From contig NZ_BMWC01000003.1 of assembly GCF_014651035.1 (NCBI RefSeq), positions 697,464-761,463 of the forward strand: a DNA stretch of 64,000 nt, in the 5' to 3' direction. The translations under genes and the position numbers were made by a program. The stretch comes from Streptomyces lomondensis (GTDB lineage: Bacteria > Actinomycetota > Actinomycetes > Streptomycetales > Streptomycetaceae). Shown here in pieces: positions 16,139-23,748 of the stretch. Every line of letters starts with the position of its first letter. Position 1 is the stretch's first letter. Under the pieces are notes generated by a model. The model was given only the letters and a program-made list of their open reading frames with translations, made no database searches and was not told the DNA's origin.

Positions 16139-17032
16139 ATGGACTACTGCTCCTCGTGCCGTCGGCACCTCAACGGCGCCTTGGTCTGCCCGGGGTGCGG
16201 CGCCTACGCCCCGGACATCGACCCCTCCGCCGACGACGGCCGTACCGGCCCGGCCCCCGCGACCGCCCCGGCCGCTTGGGAGTACCCGGCCGCCACCGGT
16301 ACGTGGCACGACGGGACCGTGTGGGACGAGCCCGGCACCGGCACGCAGGGCCAGGACACCGGCTCGTCCGACGGGCCCGGCTCCCCGGACACCGACACCC
16401 CCGAGGGCTACGAGGCCCGGCCCCAGGGGCGGGCGGCCCGGCGCCGTCAGATGGCCCGCTGGAAGAAGAACCAGCGCCGGGCCGTGGTGGCGACCGCCGT
16501 CGCGCTCGTCGGCGGCGGGCTGACCGTCGCCTCGATGGACGGCAACGCGTCGCCCGGCGTGCGGGCGGCCACCGTGCCGGAGGACACGACCATGGGCGGC
16601 GCCGAGGGAGAGGCCCCGGCCCACACGGAGCCGACGTCGAAGCAGTACGACACCCCGCGCTCCTCGCCCACCACCCCGCCGCACGCCGGCCGCGCCTCGC
16701 GCCACCAGCAGCCCCGGGCGGCGGACCCCCGCACCACGCCGGCGGACACGCGGACGGAGGCGGCCACCACGCCGCGCGAGCTGCCGCTGACGACCCCGAA
16801 GCGGCGAACCACTGCCCCGAGCACCGTCGACACGGTCACCGGCAACGCCGGTTCGTCCGCCTCGAAGGTCACCGAGCCGACGACACCGCCGGCCAGTGAG
16901 ACCCAGTCGGACGCGCAGCAGCCCGAGTCCCCCACGACACCCCCGCCCGCGCCGAGCACCACTCCGCCCGCCGCGTCTCCCTCCGACCCGCAGTCCAAGG
17001 AACTCTGCCTGCTCGTCATCTGCCTCGGCTGA
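16139..17032 (+). CDS. SCO2400-type zinc-ribbon single-pass membrane protein
   Basis: A 297-residue protein in three parts. The N-terminal zinc ribbon is MDYCSSCRRHLNGALVCPGCGAYAP (two CxxC pairs, split here as MDYCSSC and VCPGCG). A basic patch (RRRQMARWKKNQRR) then precedes one membrane segment near residues 120-137 (AVVATAVALVGGGLTVA). A long Thr/Pro-rich outer region follows, ending in a short hydrophobic LCLLVICLG tail with two cysteines. The order looks like Streptomyces proteins named SCO2400 family, whose function is unknown. The cytoplasmic ribbon and low-complexity outer stalk suggest an envelope-linked scaffold. Confidence 0.75.
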   Translation: MDYCSSCRRHLNGALVCPGCGAYAPDIDPSADDGRTGPAPATAPAAWEYPAATGTWHDGTVWDEPGTGTQGQDTGSSDGPGSPDTDTPEGYEARPQGRAARRRQMARWKKNQRRAVVATAVALVGGGLTVASMDGNASPGVRAATVPEDTTMGGAEGEAPAHTEPTSKQYDTPRSSPTTPPHAGRASRHQQPRAADPRTTPADTRTEAATTPRELPLTTPKRRTTAPSTVDTVTGNAGSSASKVTEPTTPPASETQSDAQQPESPTTPPPAPSTTPPAASPSDPQSKELCLLVICLG

Positions 17033-17080
17033 CCCGGAATCCGGTGGCCGCACGGGGCCGCCCTTCGTACCGTCGGGTGC

Positions 17081-17818
17081 ATGGCTGACGAGTGCTTCCG
17101 GCATCCGCGGCTCGCCGCGGTCTACGACCCGCTCGACCCCGACCGCGGCGACCTCGACCCGTATCTGCGCATGGCGGAGGAGTTCGGGGCGCGTCAGGTG
17201 CTCGACATCGGCTGCGGAACAGGCGTGTTCGCGCTGCTGCTCGCCGCACGCGGTGTCCAGGTCGTCGGCGTCGACCCCGCCCGGGCGTCCCTGGACGTGG
17301 CGCGTGGCAAGCCGGGCGGCGAGCGGGTGCGGTGGATCCACGGCGACGCGACCACCCTCCCGCCGCTCGCCGCCGACCTCGCGACGATGACGGGCAACGC
17401 CGCCCAGGCGATCGTCGGCGCCGAGGACTGGCGGCGCACCCTGCGCGGGGCGCGTGCGGCGCTGCGGCCCGGCGGGCGCCTGGTGTTCGAGACCCGGATC
17501 CCGGCCCGCCGCGCCTGGGAGGAGTGGAACCGCGACGCCACGTACACCGTGACGGACGTCCCCGGCGCCGGCGCCGTCGAGTCCTGGGTCGAACTGCTCG
17601 ACGTGAGCGGGCCGCTGGTGACGTTCCGGTGGACCTACGTGTTCGCCGCAGACGGCCAGGTGCTGACGTCGGACTCGACGCTGCGCTTCCGTGAGCGGCC
17701 GGAGGTCGAGGCGGAACTCACCGCCCAGGGCTACACGGTCGAGGACGTGCGCGACGCGCCCGACCGGCCGGGCCGGGAGTTCGTGTTCGTCGCACGGCGT
17801 CCGGAAAACGGCCGCTGA
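17081..17818 (+). CDS. Class I SAM-dependent methyltransferase
   Basis: A 245-residue Rossmann-fold methyltransferase. Motif I is VLDIGCGTGVFALLLAARG near residue 40, motif II is VVGVDPARASLDVAR, and motif IV is LATMTGNAAQAI (ATMTGN in place of the usual acidic xxDLxxx). ALRPGGRLVFETRIP is the motif V/VI region. The mid-section VPGAGAVESWVELLDVSGPLVTFRWTYVF resembles small-molecule methyltransferases, but the substrate cannot be read. A short leader separates it from the preceding membrane protein gene on the same strand. Confidence 0.88.
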   Translation: MADECFRHPRLAAVYDPLDPDRGDLDPYLRMAEEFGARQVLDIGCGTGVFALLLAARGVQVVGVDPARASLDVARGKPGGERVRWIHGDATTLPPLAADLATMTGNAAQAIVGAEDWRRTLRGARAALRPGGRLVFETRIPARRAWEEWNRDATYTVTDVPGAGAVESWVELLDVSGPLVTFRWTYVFAADGQVLTSDSTLRFRERPEVEAELTAQGYTVEDVRDAPDRPGREFVFVARRPENGR

Positions 17819-17906
17819 TCCGGGCCCCGCCGGCTCCGCGGCAAGCGGAATCCGACCGTACAATCCTGGCGACCAAATCGGGGGCGTCATCAGCGGGGGA
17901 GTCCGC

Positions 17907-18701
17907 GTGGAAACCATCATCGTGCAGTTGCCCGGTCCGGCGCAGTGGGGCGCGGACGAGCCGGGCAGTCCCGAACTGATCCACCTGGGGCCGGGGGACA
18001 TCGCGGACTTCGGTCGCGGCGGGACAGGGGTGCGCATCGTCCTGACCGACCCCGGCATCTCCCGCCGGGCCGGGCAACTGGAAGCGGCCGGGGACTACTG
18101 GCGGCTGTCCAACTTCAGCCGCAGCGTGTCGTACGTGGTGGAGAACCTGGAGGGGGCCGGCGAGTACCTCACCGTCGCCCCCGGGCGGCTCGGCGCGCCC
18201 GTGCCCTTCGAGTTCTCCCGCGTGGTGCTCCCCGCCCTGTCCGGCACCGCCACCTTCAAGGTGTTCGCACCCCAGCACGCCTACCTCGGCGAGCAGTCCG
18301 CGCCCGGCGGCGGCGAACAGACCGTCCATCCCTTCGCCCTGGACCCCACGTCGAAGTACTTCCTCGTCCTGGTGGCCCTGTGCGAACCGCGGCTGCGCGA
18401 CCCCTCCGACTCGGCGCTGCCCGGCGTCGGGCAGATCGTGGAGCGGCTGCGCCCGCTGGAGTCCTGCCGGGACCTGACCCGCTCCGCGGTCAACTACCAC
18501 ATCGACTACCTGGCCTTCGCCAAACTCCGCCTGGACCTCGGCGAGGAGACCGCGACCGGGACCGACGGCGGCCGCACCGGCGCCAAGCGCGCCCGGCTCG
18601 CCTCCGTCGCCCTGCGCTTCGGCCTGGTGCGCGAGGAGCACCTCGGCCTGCTGCCGCCCCGCGGCGCCGGCCGCCTCACCGCGCAGGAGGCCGGAGCATG
18701 A
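17907..18701 (+). CDS. FHA-like domain protein coupled to the membrane kinase
   Basis: A 264-residue protein. Residues about 5-120 look like a divergent FHA domain (SPELIHLGPGDIADFGRGGTGVRIVLTDPGISRRAGQLEAAGDYWRLSNFSRSVSYVVEN holds the GR, SR and N landmark positions, with SRRAG near residue 52 and LSNFS near residue 68). FHA domains bind phosphothreonine peptides. The C-terminal half is helical with a conserved block SCRDLTRSAVNYHIDYLAFAKLRL and ALRFGLVREEHLGLLPP. GTG at 17907 follows GGGGGA. The stop overlaps the kinase start (ATGA), so it is probably a readout or partner of that kinase. Confidence 0.75.
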   Translation: METIIVQLPGPAQWGADEPGSPELIHLGPGDIADFGRGGTGVRIVLTDPGISRRAGQLEAAGDYWRLSNFSRSVSYVVENLEGAGEYLTVAPGRLGAPVPFEFSRVVLPALSGTATFKVFAPQHAYLGEQSAPGGGEQTVHPFALDPTSKYFLVLVALCEPRLRDPSDSALPGVGQIVERLRPLESCRDLTRSAVNYHIDYLAFAKLRLDLGEETATGTDGGRTGAKRARLASVALRFGLVREEHLGLLPPRGAGRLTAQEAGA

Positions 18702-20269
18702 CGACCACGCCCGACGCCCGGGACGACGACCAGGACGACGACCTGGAGGCACCCCGGCCGCCCCGTCTCCCGGAAGGCTTCCGGATCGAGGACTGGGAGG
18801 TGGGCGAGGTCATCGGCTCCGGCGGCTGGGGCACCGTGTACGAGGCCCGTATGGTCGCCGACGGCACGCCCGCGGCGGTCAAGGTGCTCCCGACCGGTGC
18901 CCTGGGCCCCGGCCAGCGCGCCGCGCTCGGCGAACTCGTGGCCCGCGAGGTCCGGTTCAGCGCGGAGGCCGACCACCCGAACCTCGTGCGCACCCACGCC
19001 GTGTGCACCGTCGAGGCGCCGGAGCTGCCCGCCCTGGACGGGGCGATCGCGCTGGTGATGGACCGGGCCGAGGCCAGCCTGAAGGACGTACTGGACGCCG
19101 CCGGGACCGGCCGGTCGATCGACGGCGCCGATCGCGTCCTGCGCGGAGTCGCCGCCGGACTCGCCCATATGCACGCCGCCGGCTGGGTGCACGGCGACCT
19201 CAAGCCCGCCAACGTCCTGCTGGGCCCGGACGGGCAGGTGTGGCTCGCGGACTTCGGGCTGGCCGCCGAACTCGACGGCACCCACGCCCATCTGCCGCCG
19301 CTCGGCACCCTCGACCACCTGCCGCCCGAGTGGTGGTCCCAGCGCACCGGCACCGAGGGCGCCGTCGTCCGCCCCACGGCCGACATCTGGGCCTTCGGCG
19401 TCCTCGCCCACCAGGTCCTCACCGGCGGCCTCCACCCCTTCCCGGGCGCGACGGCCCGGGCCCGCTCGCTGGCCGCCCAGGCCTACGCCCGCGGCACCGC
19501 ACCCCTGCGGCTCGACGCCGGCCTCGACGACGACCTGAGGCGGCTGATCGCCGACTGCCTGGCACCCGACCACGCCACGCGGCTCCCGCACACGGCGGCC
19601 GGTGTCGCCGCCCGGGTCGAGGCCCTGACCGGCGGTGCGCGCCGCGGCCGGCGGCGCCTGGTGCCGGCCGCCGCGGCCGGGCTCGCCGTCCTGACGGCCG
19701 CCGCGCTCGCCGGGGCGGCCCTGCTCGGCCAGGGCGGCGACGCCGGGGACGACGACCGCGACCGGGACGCCCCCGCCGCCGTCACCGGCGCGCGCAGCCC
19801 GGCCCCCGGCGAGATCCCGGAGGACTCCGACGTGCCCGAGGCGCTGCGGCCCGTCATCACCCGCGCCGCCCACCGCTGCACCGACGAGGAGATCACGCCC
19901 GCCCTGCTCGCCGCGCTGCTCAAGGCCGAGAGCGGCTTCGACGCGAACGCCGCCCGCACGGAGAGCGACGAGTACGGCATCGCCATGTGGACGCCGTCGG
20001 TGTTCCGCGCCTGGGCGGTCGACGGGGACGGCGACGGCGACAAGGACCACATGTCACCGCCGGACGCGATCGCCACCATGAGCGGGTACGTGTGCTGGCT
20101 CGACCAGCGCTTCAAGGAGGCCGGGCTGCCGAAGAAGGACCTGCCCGCACTGGTCGCGGCCGGCTACCGCACCAGCGACCGCACGGTCATCGAGGAGGGC
20201 GGCGTCCCGGCACGGGTGCGGCCGCACGTCGACAAGGTGCTGCGCTATCTCGCCGAGTACCAGCGCTGA
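18698..20269 (+). CDS. Membrane Ser/Thr protein kinase fused to a lytic-transglycosylase-like outer domain
   Basis: A 523-residue protein. The kinase domain (about 32-300) shows the Gly loop GSGGWGTVYEA near 40, AVKVL lysine near 62, catalytic loop HGDLKPANVLL near 165 (a non-RD kinase, with Gly for Arg), DFGLA near 185 and PPEWW in place of APE. One membrane segment lies at about 322-343. The outer part (about 375-523) resembles SLT/MltB-type domains: LLAALLKAESGFDANA with the ES motif near 410, an acidic DGDGDGDKDHMSPPDAI loop and YVCWLDQRF. Most actinobacterial receptor kinases carry PASTA repeats, so a muralytic-type sensor is unusual. It is translationally coupled to the FHA-like gene. 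Confidence 0.85.
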   Translation: MTTTPDARDDDQDDDLEAPRPPRLPEGFRIEDWEVGEVIGSGGWGTVYEARMVADGTPAAVKVLPTGALGPGQRAALGELVAREVRFSAEADHPNLVRTHAVCTVEAPELPALDGAIALVMDRAEASLKDVLDAAGTGRSIDGADRVLRGVAAGLAHMHAAGWVHGDLKPANVLLGPDGQVWLADFGLAAELDGTHAHLPPLGTLDHLPPEWWSQRTGTEGAVVRPTADIWAFGVLAHQVLTGGLHPFPGATARARSLAAQAYARGTAPLRLDAGLDDDLRRLIADCLAPDHATRLPHTAAGVAARVEALTGGARRGRRRLVPAAAAGLAVLTAAALAGAALLGQGGDAGDDDRDRDAPAAVTGARSPAPGEIPEDSDVPEALRPVITRAAHRCTDEEITPALLAALLKAESGFDANAARTESDEYGIAMWTPSVFRAWAVDGDGDGDKDHMSPPDAIATMSGYVCWLDQRFKEAGLPKKDLPALVAAGYRTSDRTVIEEGGVPARVRPHVDKVLRYLAEYQR

Positions 20270-20281
20270 GGCACGCGAACG

Positions 20282-20319
20282 CGAGCGGGGGGCGGAGCCT
20301 CGGCCCCGCCCCCCGCTCG
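20282..20319. terminator. Bidirectional terminator between convergent genes
   Basis: CGAGCGGGGGGCGG (20282-20295) pairs perfectly with 20306-20319 around a 10-base loop, midway between the kinase stop and the stop of the converging serine hydrolase. Confidence 0.8.
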
Positions 20320-20332
20320 TCCCCCGTTCCCG

Positions 20333-21502
20333 TCACGGCTGCGGCGAGCCGCACTCCGGGACGTTCGGCAGCCGGTTGTCCGGCGAGCTGATGTAGATGT
20401 TGGAGATGTAGCCGCCGTACTGGGGCAGATAGGCCCACCACTCGTTGGTGTAGGGCGGCACGTTGACCACCTGGCCGCGGATCTGGCAGCCCACCAGCAC
20501 CTCGACCCCGGCCGGCAGCTGCGTGATCCGGTCGTCGCCGGTGGTCGGGCCCTTGCGGACGTTCACGGACTCGCCCCAGGTGCCGAACCACGTCCCGGCG
20601 GGCCGCACCGCGCCCGGCACGTTCAGGGAGCGGGTCAGCCGTTCGAGGTCGGTGTACGCCTTCCCGTACGACGTGCCCACCGGGTGCAGCGTGAGCACGG
20701 CCACGATCGTCCGGTCGTCGGCGCCCACCGTGCCGGTGGTGTGCAGCGCGGGCCGGGTGAGGTCCACGCCCGCGGCGGCACGGGTGGCCGTCCCGGCCGG
20801 TGCCGCCGAGGCGGCTGCTCCCTGCGGGCCGCAGGTTCCCTTCCCGTACTTCCCGGACCAGCCCTGCTTCACCGCCCATGGGCGGTCGAAGGCCCCCGCG
20901 ATGCCGAAGTGCTGGTCGAAGTGGTCGGTGGAGGAGCAGCGGGTGGAGCGGCGCAGGTTGTCCATGACGAAGTCGCGGACGGGCGCGGGCGCCTTCTCCA
21001 GGACGTACCGGTAGATCGTCACCGTGTCCCGGGCGGAGAGGGCGGTGTAGCCCCAGAAGCCCGGGTATCCGGCGGGCGGCGGCGCGGTGTCGCGCAGGCC
21101 GAGCCGGGCCGACATCCGGTCGATGATCGCCGAACCGCCGTACGTCGACCAGTAGTGGTCCGCGGCGTCGTCGTCACTGCTGCGCAGCATCGGCTCCAGC
21201 AGGGCCCGGTCGGCCGCGGGAACGGTGTAGCCGGGCCCGCGGTTCCACAGGAAGTCCAGCGTCAGCAGCAGCTTCACGACCGAGGCGGACCGGAACTGCG
21301 CGCTCGCGTCGATCTGTTCGGTGAAGGTGCCGGTCCGGCGGTCGAAGACGGCGACGCCGGCGGTGACGCCGTCCGGGACCTGGGCGGCCCGGGCCGCGTG
21401 GGCGGTCGCCTCGGGCCGGGGGGCCGCCGCCGCGCCGCCCGGCAGCGACGCGACCGTGAGGACGGTCGCGAGCGCGGCGGCGCCGCGCAGGAGCATGCGC
21501 AT
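20333..21502 (-). CDS. Secreted serine hydrolase (beta-lactamase/PBP fold) with SH3-like tail
   Basis: A 389-residue exported protein. The signal peptide (MRMLLRGAAALATVLTVASL, cleavage near GGAAAA) precedes a beta-lactamase-fold domain. It shows SASVVKLLLTLDF (the SxxK active serine near residue 73), SSDDDAADHYW in the SxN position, and KQGWSGKYG as a KTG-like motif. A C-terminal segment from about residue 300 (WGESVNVRKGPTTGDDRITQLPAGVEVLVGCQ, TNEWWAYLPQYGGYISNIYIS) is an SH3-like domain similar to the two small proteins nearby. It probably binds or trims cell-wall peptides. The mature domain has a plausible disulfide set (four to five Cys). Confidence 0.82.
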   Translation of the reverse strand: MRMLLRGAAALATVLTVASLPGGAAAAPRPEATAHAARAAQVPDGVTAGVAVFDRRTGTFTEQIDASAQFRSASVVKLLLTLDFLWNRGPGYTVPAADRALLEPMLRSSDDDAADHYWSTYGGSAIIDRMSARLGLRDTAPPPAGYPGFWGYTALSARDTVTIYRYVLEKAPAPVRDFVMDNLRRSTRCSSTDHFDQHFGIAGAFDRPWAVKQGWSGKYGKGTCGPQGAAASAAPAGTATRAAAGVDLTRPALHTTGTVGADDRTIVAVLTLHPVGTSYGKAYTDLERLTRSLNVPGAVRPAGTWFGTWGESVNVRKGPTTGDDRITQLPAGVEVLVGCQIRGQVVNVPPYTNEWWAYLPQYGGYISNIYISSPDNRLPNVPECGSPQP

Positions 21503-21693
21503 GGTTGGCCTTCCTGGTCACCCGGTGGTCCGGCGGGGCCGCTGCCCCGTGCCGCCACTGTAGGAGCCCGGGCGGTGCGGGTGGTCCTGACGGATGTCAG
21601 GGTGCCCACCCTGATAAGTGTCAGGTGTCGGGGGCCTGGTGACGGCCCGTACGGTCACCACGGAAACACCCGCCGACACACGAAAGAGGGCTC

Positions 21694-22143
21694 ATGAGCC
21701 GCCGATCGCTCAGGACACTGCTGGCCGCCGGGGGAGCCGCCGCGGTGATGGCGCTCCTCCCGACCTCCGCCCAGGCCGCGCCGTACTCGGGCGGCAACTA
21801 CGGGGCCTACGGGAACGAGGGGCAGTACCCCACCACTTCCTACTGCTCGGGCACGTTCCGGCAGGTCGGTCCCACCAAGTACGCCGAGGGCATGGCCCTG
21901 AAGTACTTCTACTCCGACAAGTGCGGCTCGTTCGCCCGGATCGAGAACTCCCGGACCAACTGCGCCGCCGTACTGCAGCGTTCCAACGACGGCGTGGGGC
22001 GGGTCGACGGATGGGTCTCCGAGACCGTCGACCCGGGCATCAACTACGCCTACACGCAGATGGGCAACAACCTCCACGGCCGCGTCTCGCGCGCCGTGCT
22101 CTCCTGCGACGGCCACGACCTGACCGCAACCGGCTGGTACTGA
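21694..22143 (+). CDS. Small secreted protein, DUF2690-like
   Basis: A 149-residue secreted protein. MSRRSLRTLLAAGGAAAVMAL and SAQAAPY form the signal peptide. The mature part YCSGTFRQVGPTKYAEGMALKYFYSDKCGSFARIENSRTNCAAVLQ and RVSRAVLSC carry four cysteines, in a layout similar to DUF2690 proteins (a C-x(n)-LRYS-x-C-x-WARI type pattern). Function unknown. It is transcribed divergently from the serine hydrolase and ends at a strong terminator. Confidence 0.7.
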   Translation: MSRRSLRTLLAAGGAAAVMALLPTSAQAAPYSGGNYGAYGNEGQYPTTSYCSGTFRQVGPTKYAEGMALKYFYSDKCGSFARIENSRTNCAAVLQRSNDGVGRVDGWVSETVDPGINYAYTQMGNNLHGRVSRAVLSCDGHDLTATGWY

Positions 22144-22154
22144 GCCGCACACAT

Positions 22155-22196
22155 GCCACAGGGGGCGGACCGGTGCTCCGGTCCGCCCCCTGTGGC
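22155..22196. terminator. Strong bidirectional terminator
   Basis: A perfect 19-bp stem: GCCACAGGGGGCGGACCGG at 22155-22173 pairs with 22178-22196 around a 4-base loop. It separates the convergent secreted-protein genes. Confidence 0.88.
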
Positions 22197-22201
22197 GTAC
22201 G

Positions 22202-22576
22202 TCAGCAGTCCGGAACGCCGGCGATCTTCTCGCCGCCCCGGATGTACAGGTTGTTCACCCAGGCGACGTCGCTGCCCGAGAGCTCCATGACGGCGGTCCA
22301 CCAGTTGTTGGTGCCGACGGCCGGGTCGTGCACGGTCTGGCCCTGCTTCTGGCAGATGGCGTCCGCCCACCACTGCGAACGGACCGCCAGACGCGGCGAG
22401 TTGGTGGTCGGCTCCTGACGCAGGTTGACGTCGGTGGCCCAGATGTAGACGTCGGTGAGGGTCGGGTCGCCGCCGTTCGCGACGGCCGGGGCGGCCTGGG
22501 CCGTGGTGGCGAGGCCGCCGACGGCGAGCGCGGTCACGGCGAGGCCCAGGGCGGTGCGGCTGATCAGTCGCTTCAT
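22202..22576 (-). CDS. Small secreted SH3-like protein
   Basis: A 124-residue protein with a signal peptide (MKRLISRTALGLAVTALAVGG, cleavage near TAQAA). The mature part is one SH3-like domain: DVYIWATDVNLRQEPTTNSPRLAV, ICQKQGQTVHDPAVGTNNWWTAVMELSGSDVAWVNNLYIRGGEK. The VNLRQEPTTNS strand and the WWxA-V-N-LYI ending match the SH3 tail of the serine hydrolase at 20333. Two cysteines (ICQ and the C-terminal PDC) could pair. Such isolated domains are thought to bind peptidoglycan. Confidence 0.75.
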   Translation of the reverse strand: MKRLISRTALGLAVTALAVGGLATTAQAAPAVANGGDPTLTDVYIWATDVNLRQEPTTNSPRLAVRSQWWADAICQKQGQTVHDPAVGTNNWWTAVMELSGSDVAWVNNLYIRGGEKIAGVPDC

Positions 22577-22637
22577 GTGTCTGTCCCCCGTAGGACGAAA
22601 GTGCGGATGGTGGGGTCGGAGGTGGTCATGGTCCGGG

Positions 22638-23012
22638 TCAGCAGCGCGCCGAGGCGGGCAGGTCGCCGTACTCGTCGCCCTTGAGGTACACGGCGCTGAC
22701 GTAGCCCTCCAGGAGCTTCACCCAGACGTCGTTGGAGTAGCCGTTGTCGGTGATGCGCTCGCCGCGGGTCCAGCAGTAGGCGCCGAGCGGCTGGCCCGCC
22801 GGGGCGGTGGTGATGATGCCGTAGCCGGTGCCCGGCCCCCTGCGGACGTTGACGTTCTCGTACGGCACGACCGCGTACGGCGCGGCCAGGACGCGGGCGC
22901 CGCCCTGCTCGCCGGCGGCGGCCGCGGTCGCGGTACCGGCGGTGAGCGGGCCGAGCAGCGCGAGCGCCCCGGCACCGACGAGCGCGGCCCTGGCGAAGAT
23001 GCGAGTGGACAT
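22638..23012 (-). CDS. Second small secreted SH3-like protein
   Basis: A 124-residue exported protein with signal peptide (MSTRIFARAALVGAGALALL, cleavage near TATAAAA). The mature domain YENVNVRRGPGTGYGIITTAPAGQPLGAYCWTRGERITDNGYSNDVWVKLLEGYVSAVYLKGDE is the standard bacterial SH3 pattern (VNVRxGPGTxY ... W-KL ... GYVSAVYLKG). A cysteine in AYCWTRG and a C-terminal ARC probably form a disulfide. It lies in tandem with the previous gene, 61 bp upstream on the same strand, and has a similar overall plan, so the pair probably arose by duplication. Confidence 0.78.
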   Translation of the reverse strand: MSTRIFARAALVGAGALALLGPLTAGTATAAAAGEQGGARVLAAPYAVVPYENVNVRRGPGTGYGIITTAPAGQPLGAYCWTRGERITDNGYSNDVWVKLLEGYVSAVYLKGDEYGDLPASARC

Positions 23013-23268
23013 GTCGTGTTCCCCCTGACGGTGTGTCCGACGCTCAGCACTGTAGGGAGACCTGGGGCGACACGGTCCCTGACAACTGTCAGGATCGCCT
23101 GGGGCGGCAGGGACGGGGGACTTCCGCGCCAGAGCCCTCGATACGGCCGAAAACCGCTCGACGGCCCCGACCGCCTCTGTCTACGATCCACGGCGCGGTA
23201 TCGCGTGTCGGTCACCGGCAGGGTGAGGCATGGAGGTGCCGCGGAGATGCCCGTGGAGGCATTCAACC

Positions 23269-23697
23269 GTGTCAGTCGAGTTCAATCACACCATCGTCCT
23301 GTCCCGTGACCGGGAGAAGTCCGCTCACTTCCTCGCCGAGATCCTGGGGCTCGAGGTCGGGGCGCCGGTCGGCGTTTTCCTGCCGGTGACGACCGCCAAC
23401 GGCGTCACGCTGGACTTCCTCACCATCGACGCCGACATCCCCATGCAGCACTACGCGTTCCTCGTCTCCGAGGACGAGTTCGACGAGGCCCTCGCCCGCC
23501 TCATCAAGGCCCGGATCCCCCTCCAGGCCGATCCGCACGGCAACCACCCGCGCCGGATCAACCGCAACGACGGCGGCCGGGGGGTCTACTTCCTCGACCC
23601 GGCGGGCCACGGCATGGAGATCATCACCCGCCCGTACGGCGCCGACCCGTCCTCCCCGCTGAACGGGGTCACGGAGGACGTGCCCGGGGCCGTCTGA
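23269..23697 (+). CDS. VOC-family protein (glyoxalase/dioxygenase fold)
   Basis: A 142-residue protein with paired beta-alpha-beta units: EFNHTIVLSRDREKSAHFLAEILGLEVG at the N-terminus with a metal-ligand-type His, and GRGVYFLDPAGHGMEIITRPYG at the C-terminus, where Glu in MEIIT is the usual last ligand. Members bind divalent metals and act in aldehyde detoxification, antibiotic resistance or ring cleavage; this one cannot be assigned. GTG at 23269 follows GGAGG with nine bases between. Confidence 0.82.
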   Translation: MSVEFNHTIVLSRDREKSAHFLAEILGLEVGAPVGVFLPVTTANGVTLDFLTIDADIPMQHYAFLVSEDEFDEALARLIKARIPLQADPHGNHPRRINRNDGGRGVYFLDPAGHGMEIITRPYGADPSSPLNGVTEDVPGAV

Positions 23698-23720
23698 GCC
23701 GGCGTCCCTCCCGCACCGCG

Positions 23721-23748
23721 CGGCGGCTGAACGGCCGTTCAGCCGCCG
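23721..23748. terminator. Perfect palindrome at convergent 3' ends
   Basis: CGGCGGCTGAACGG followed by its exact reverse complement, 28 bp without a loop, overlaps the MFS stop codon at 23739 and lies just after the VOC stop. It is probably a shared terminator. Confidence 0.6.
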
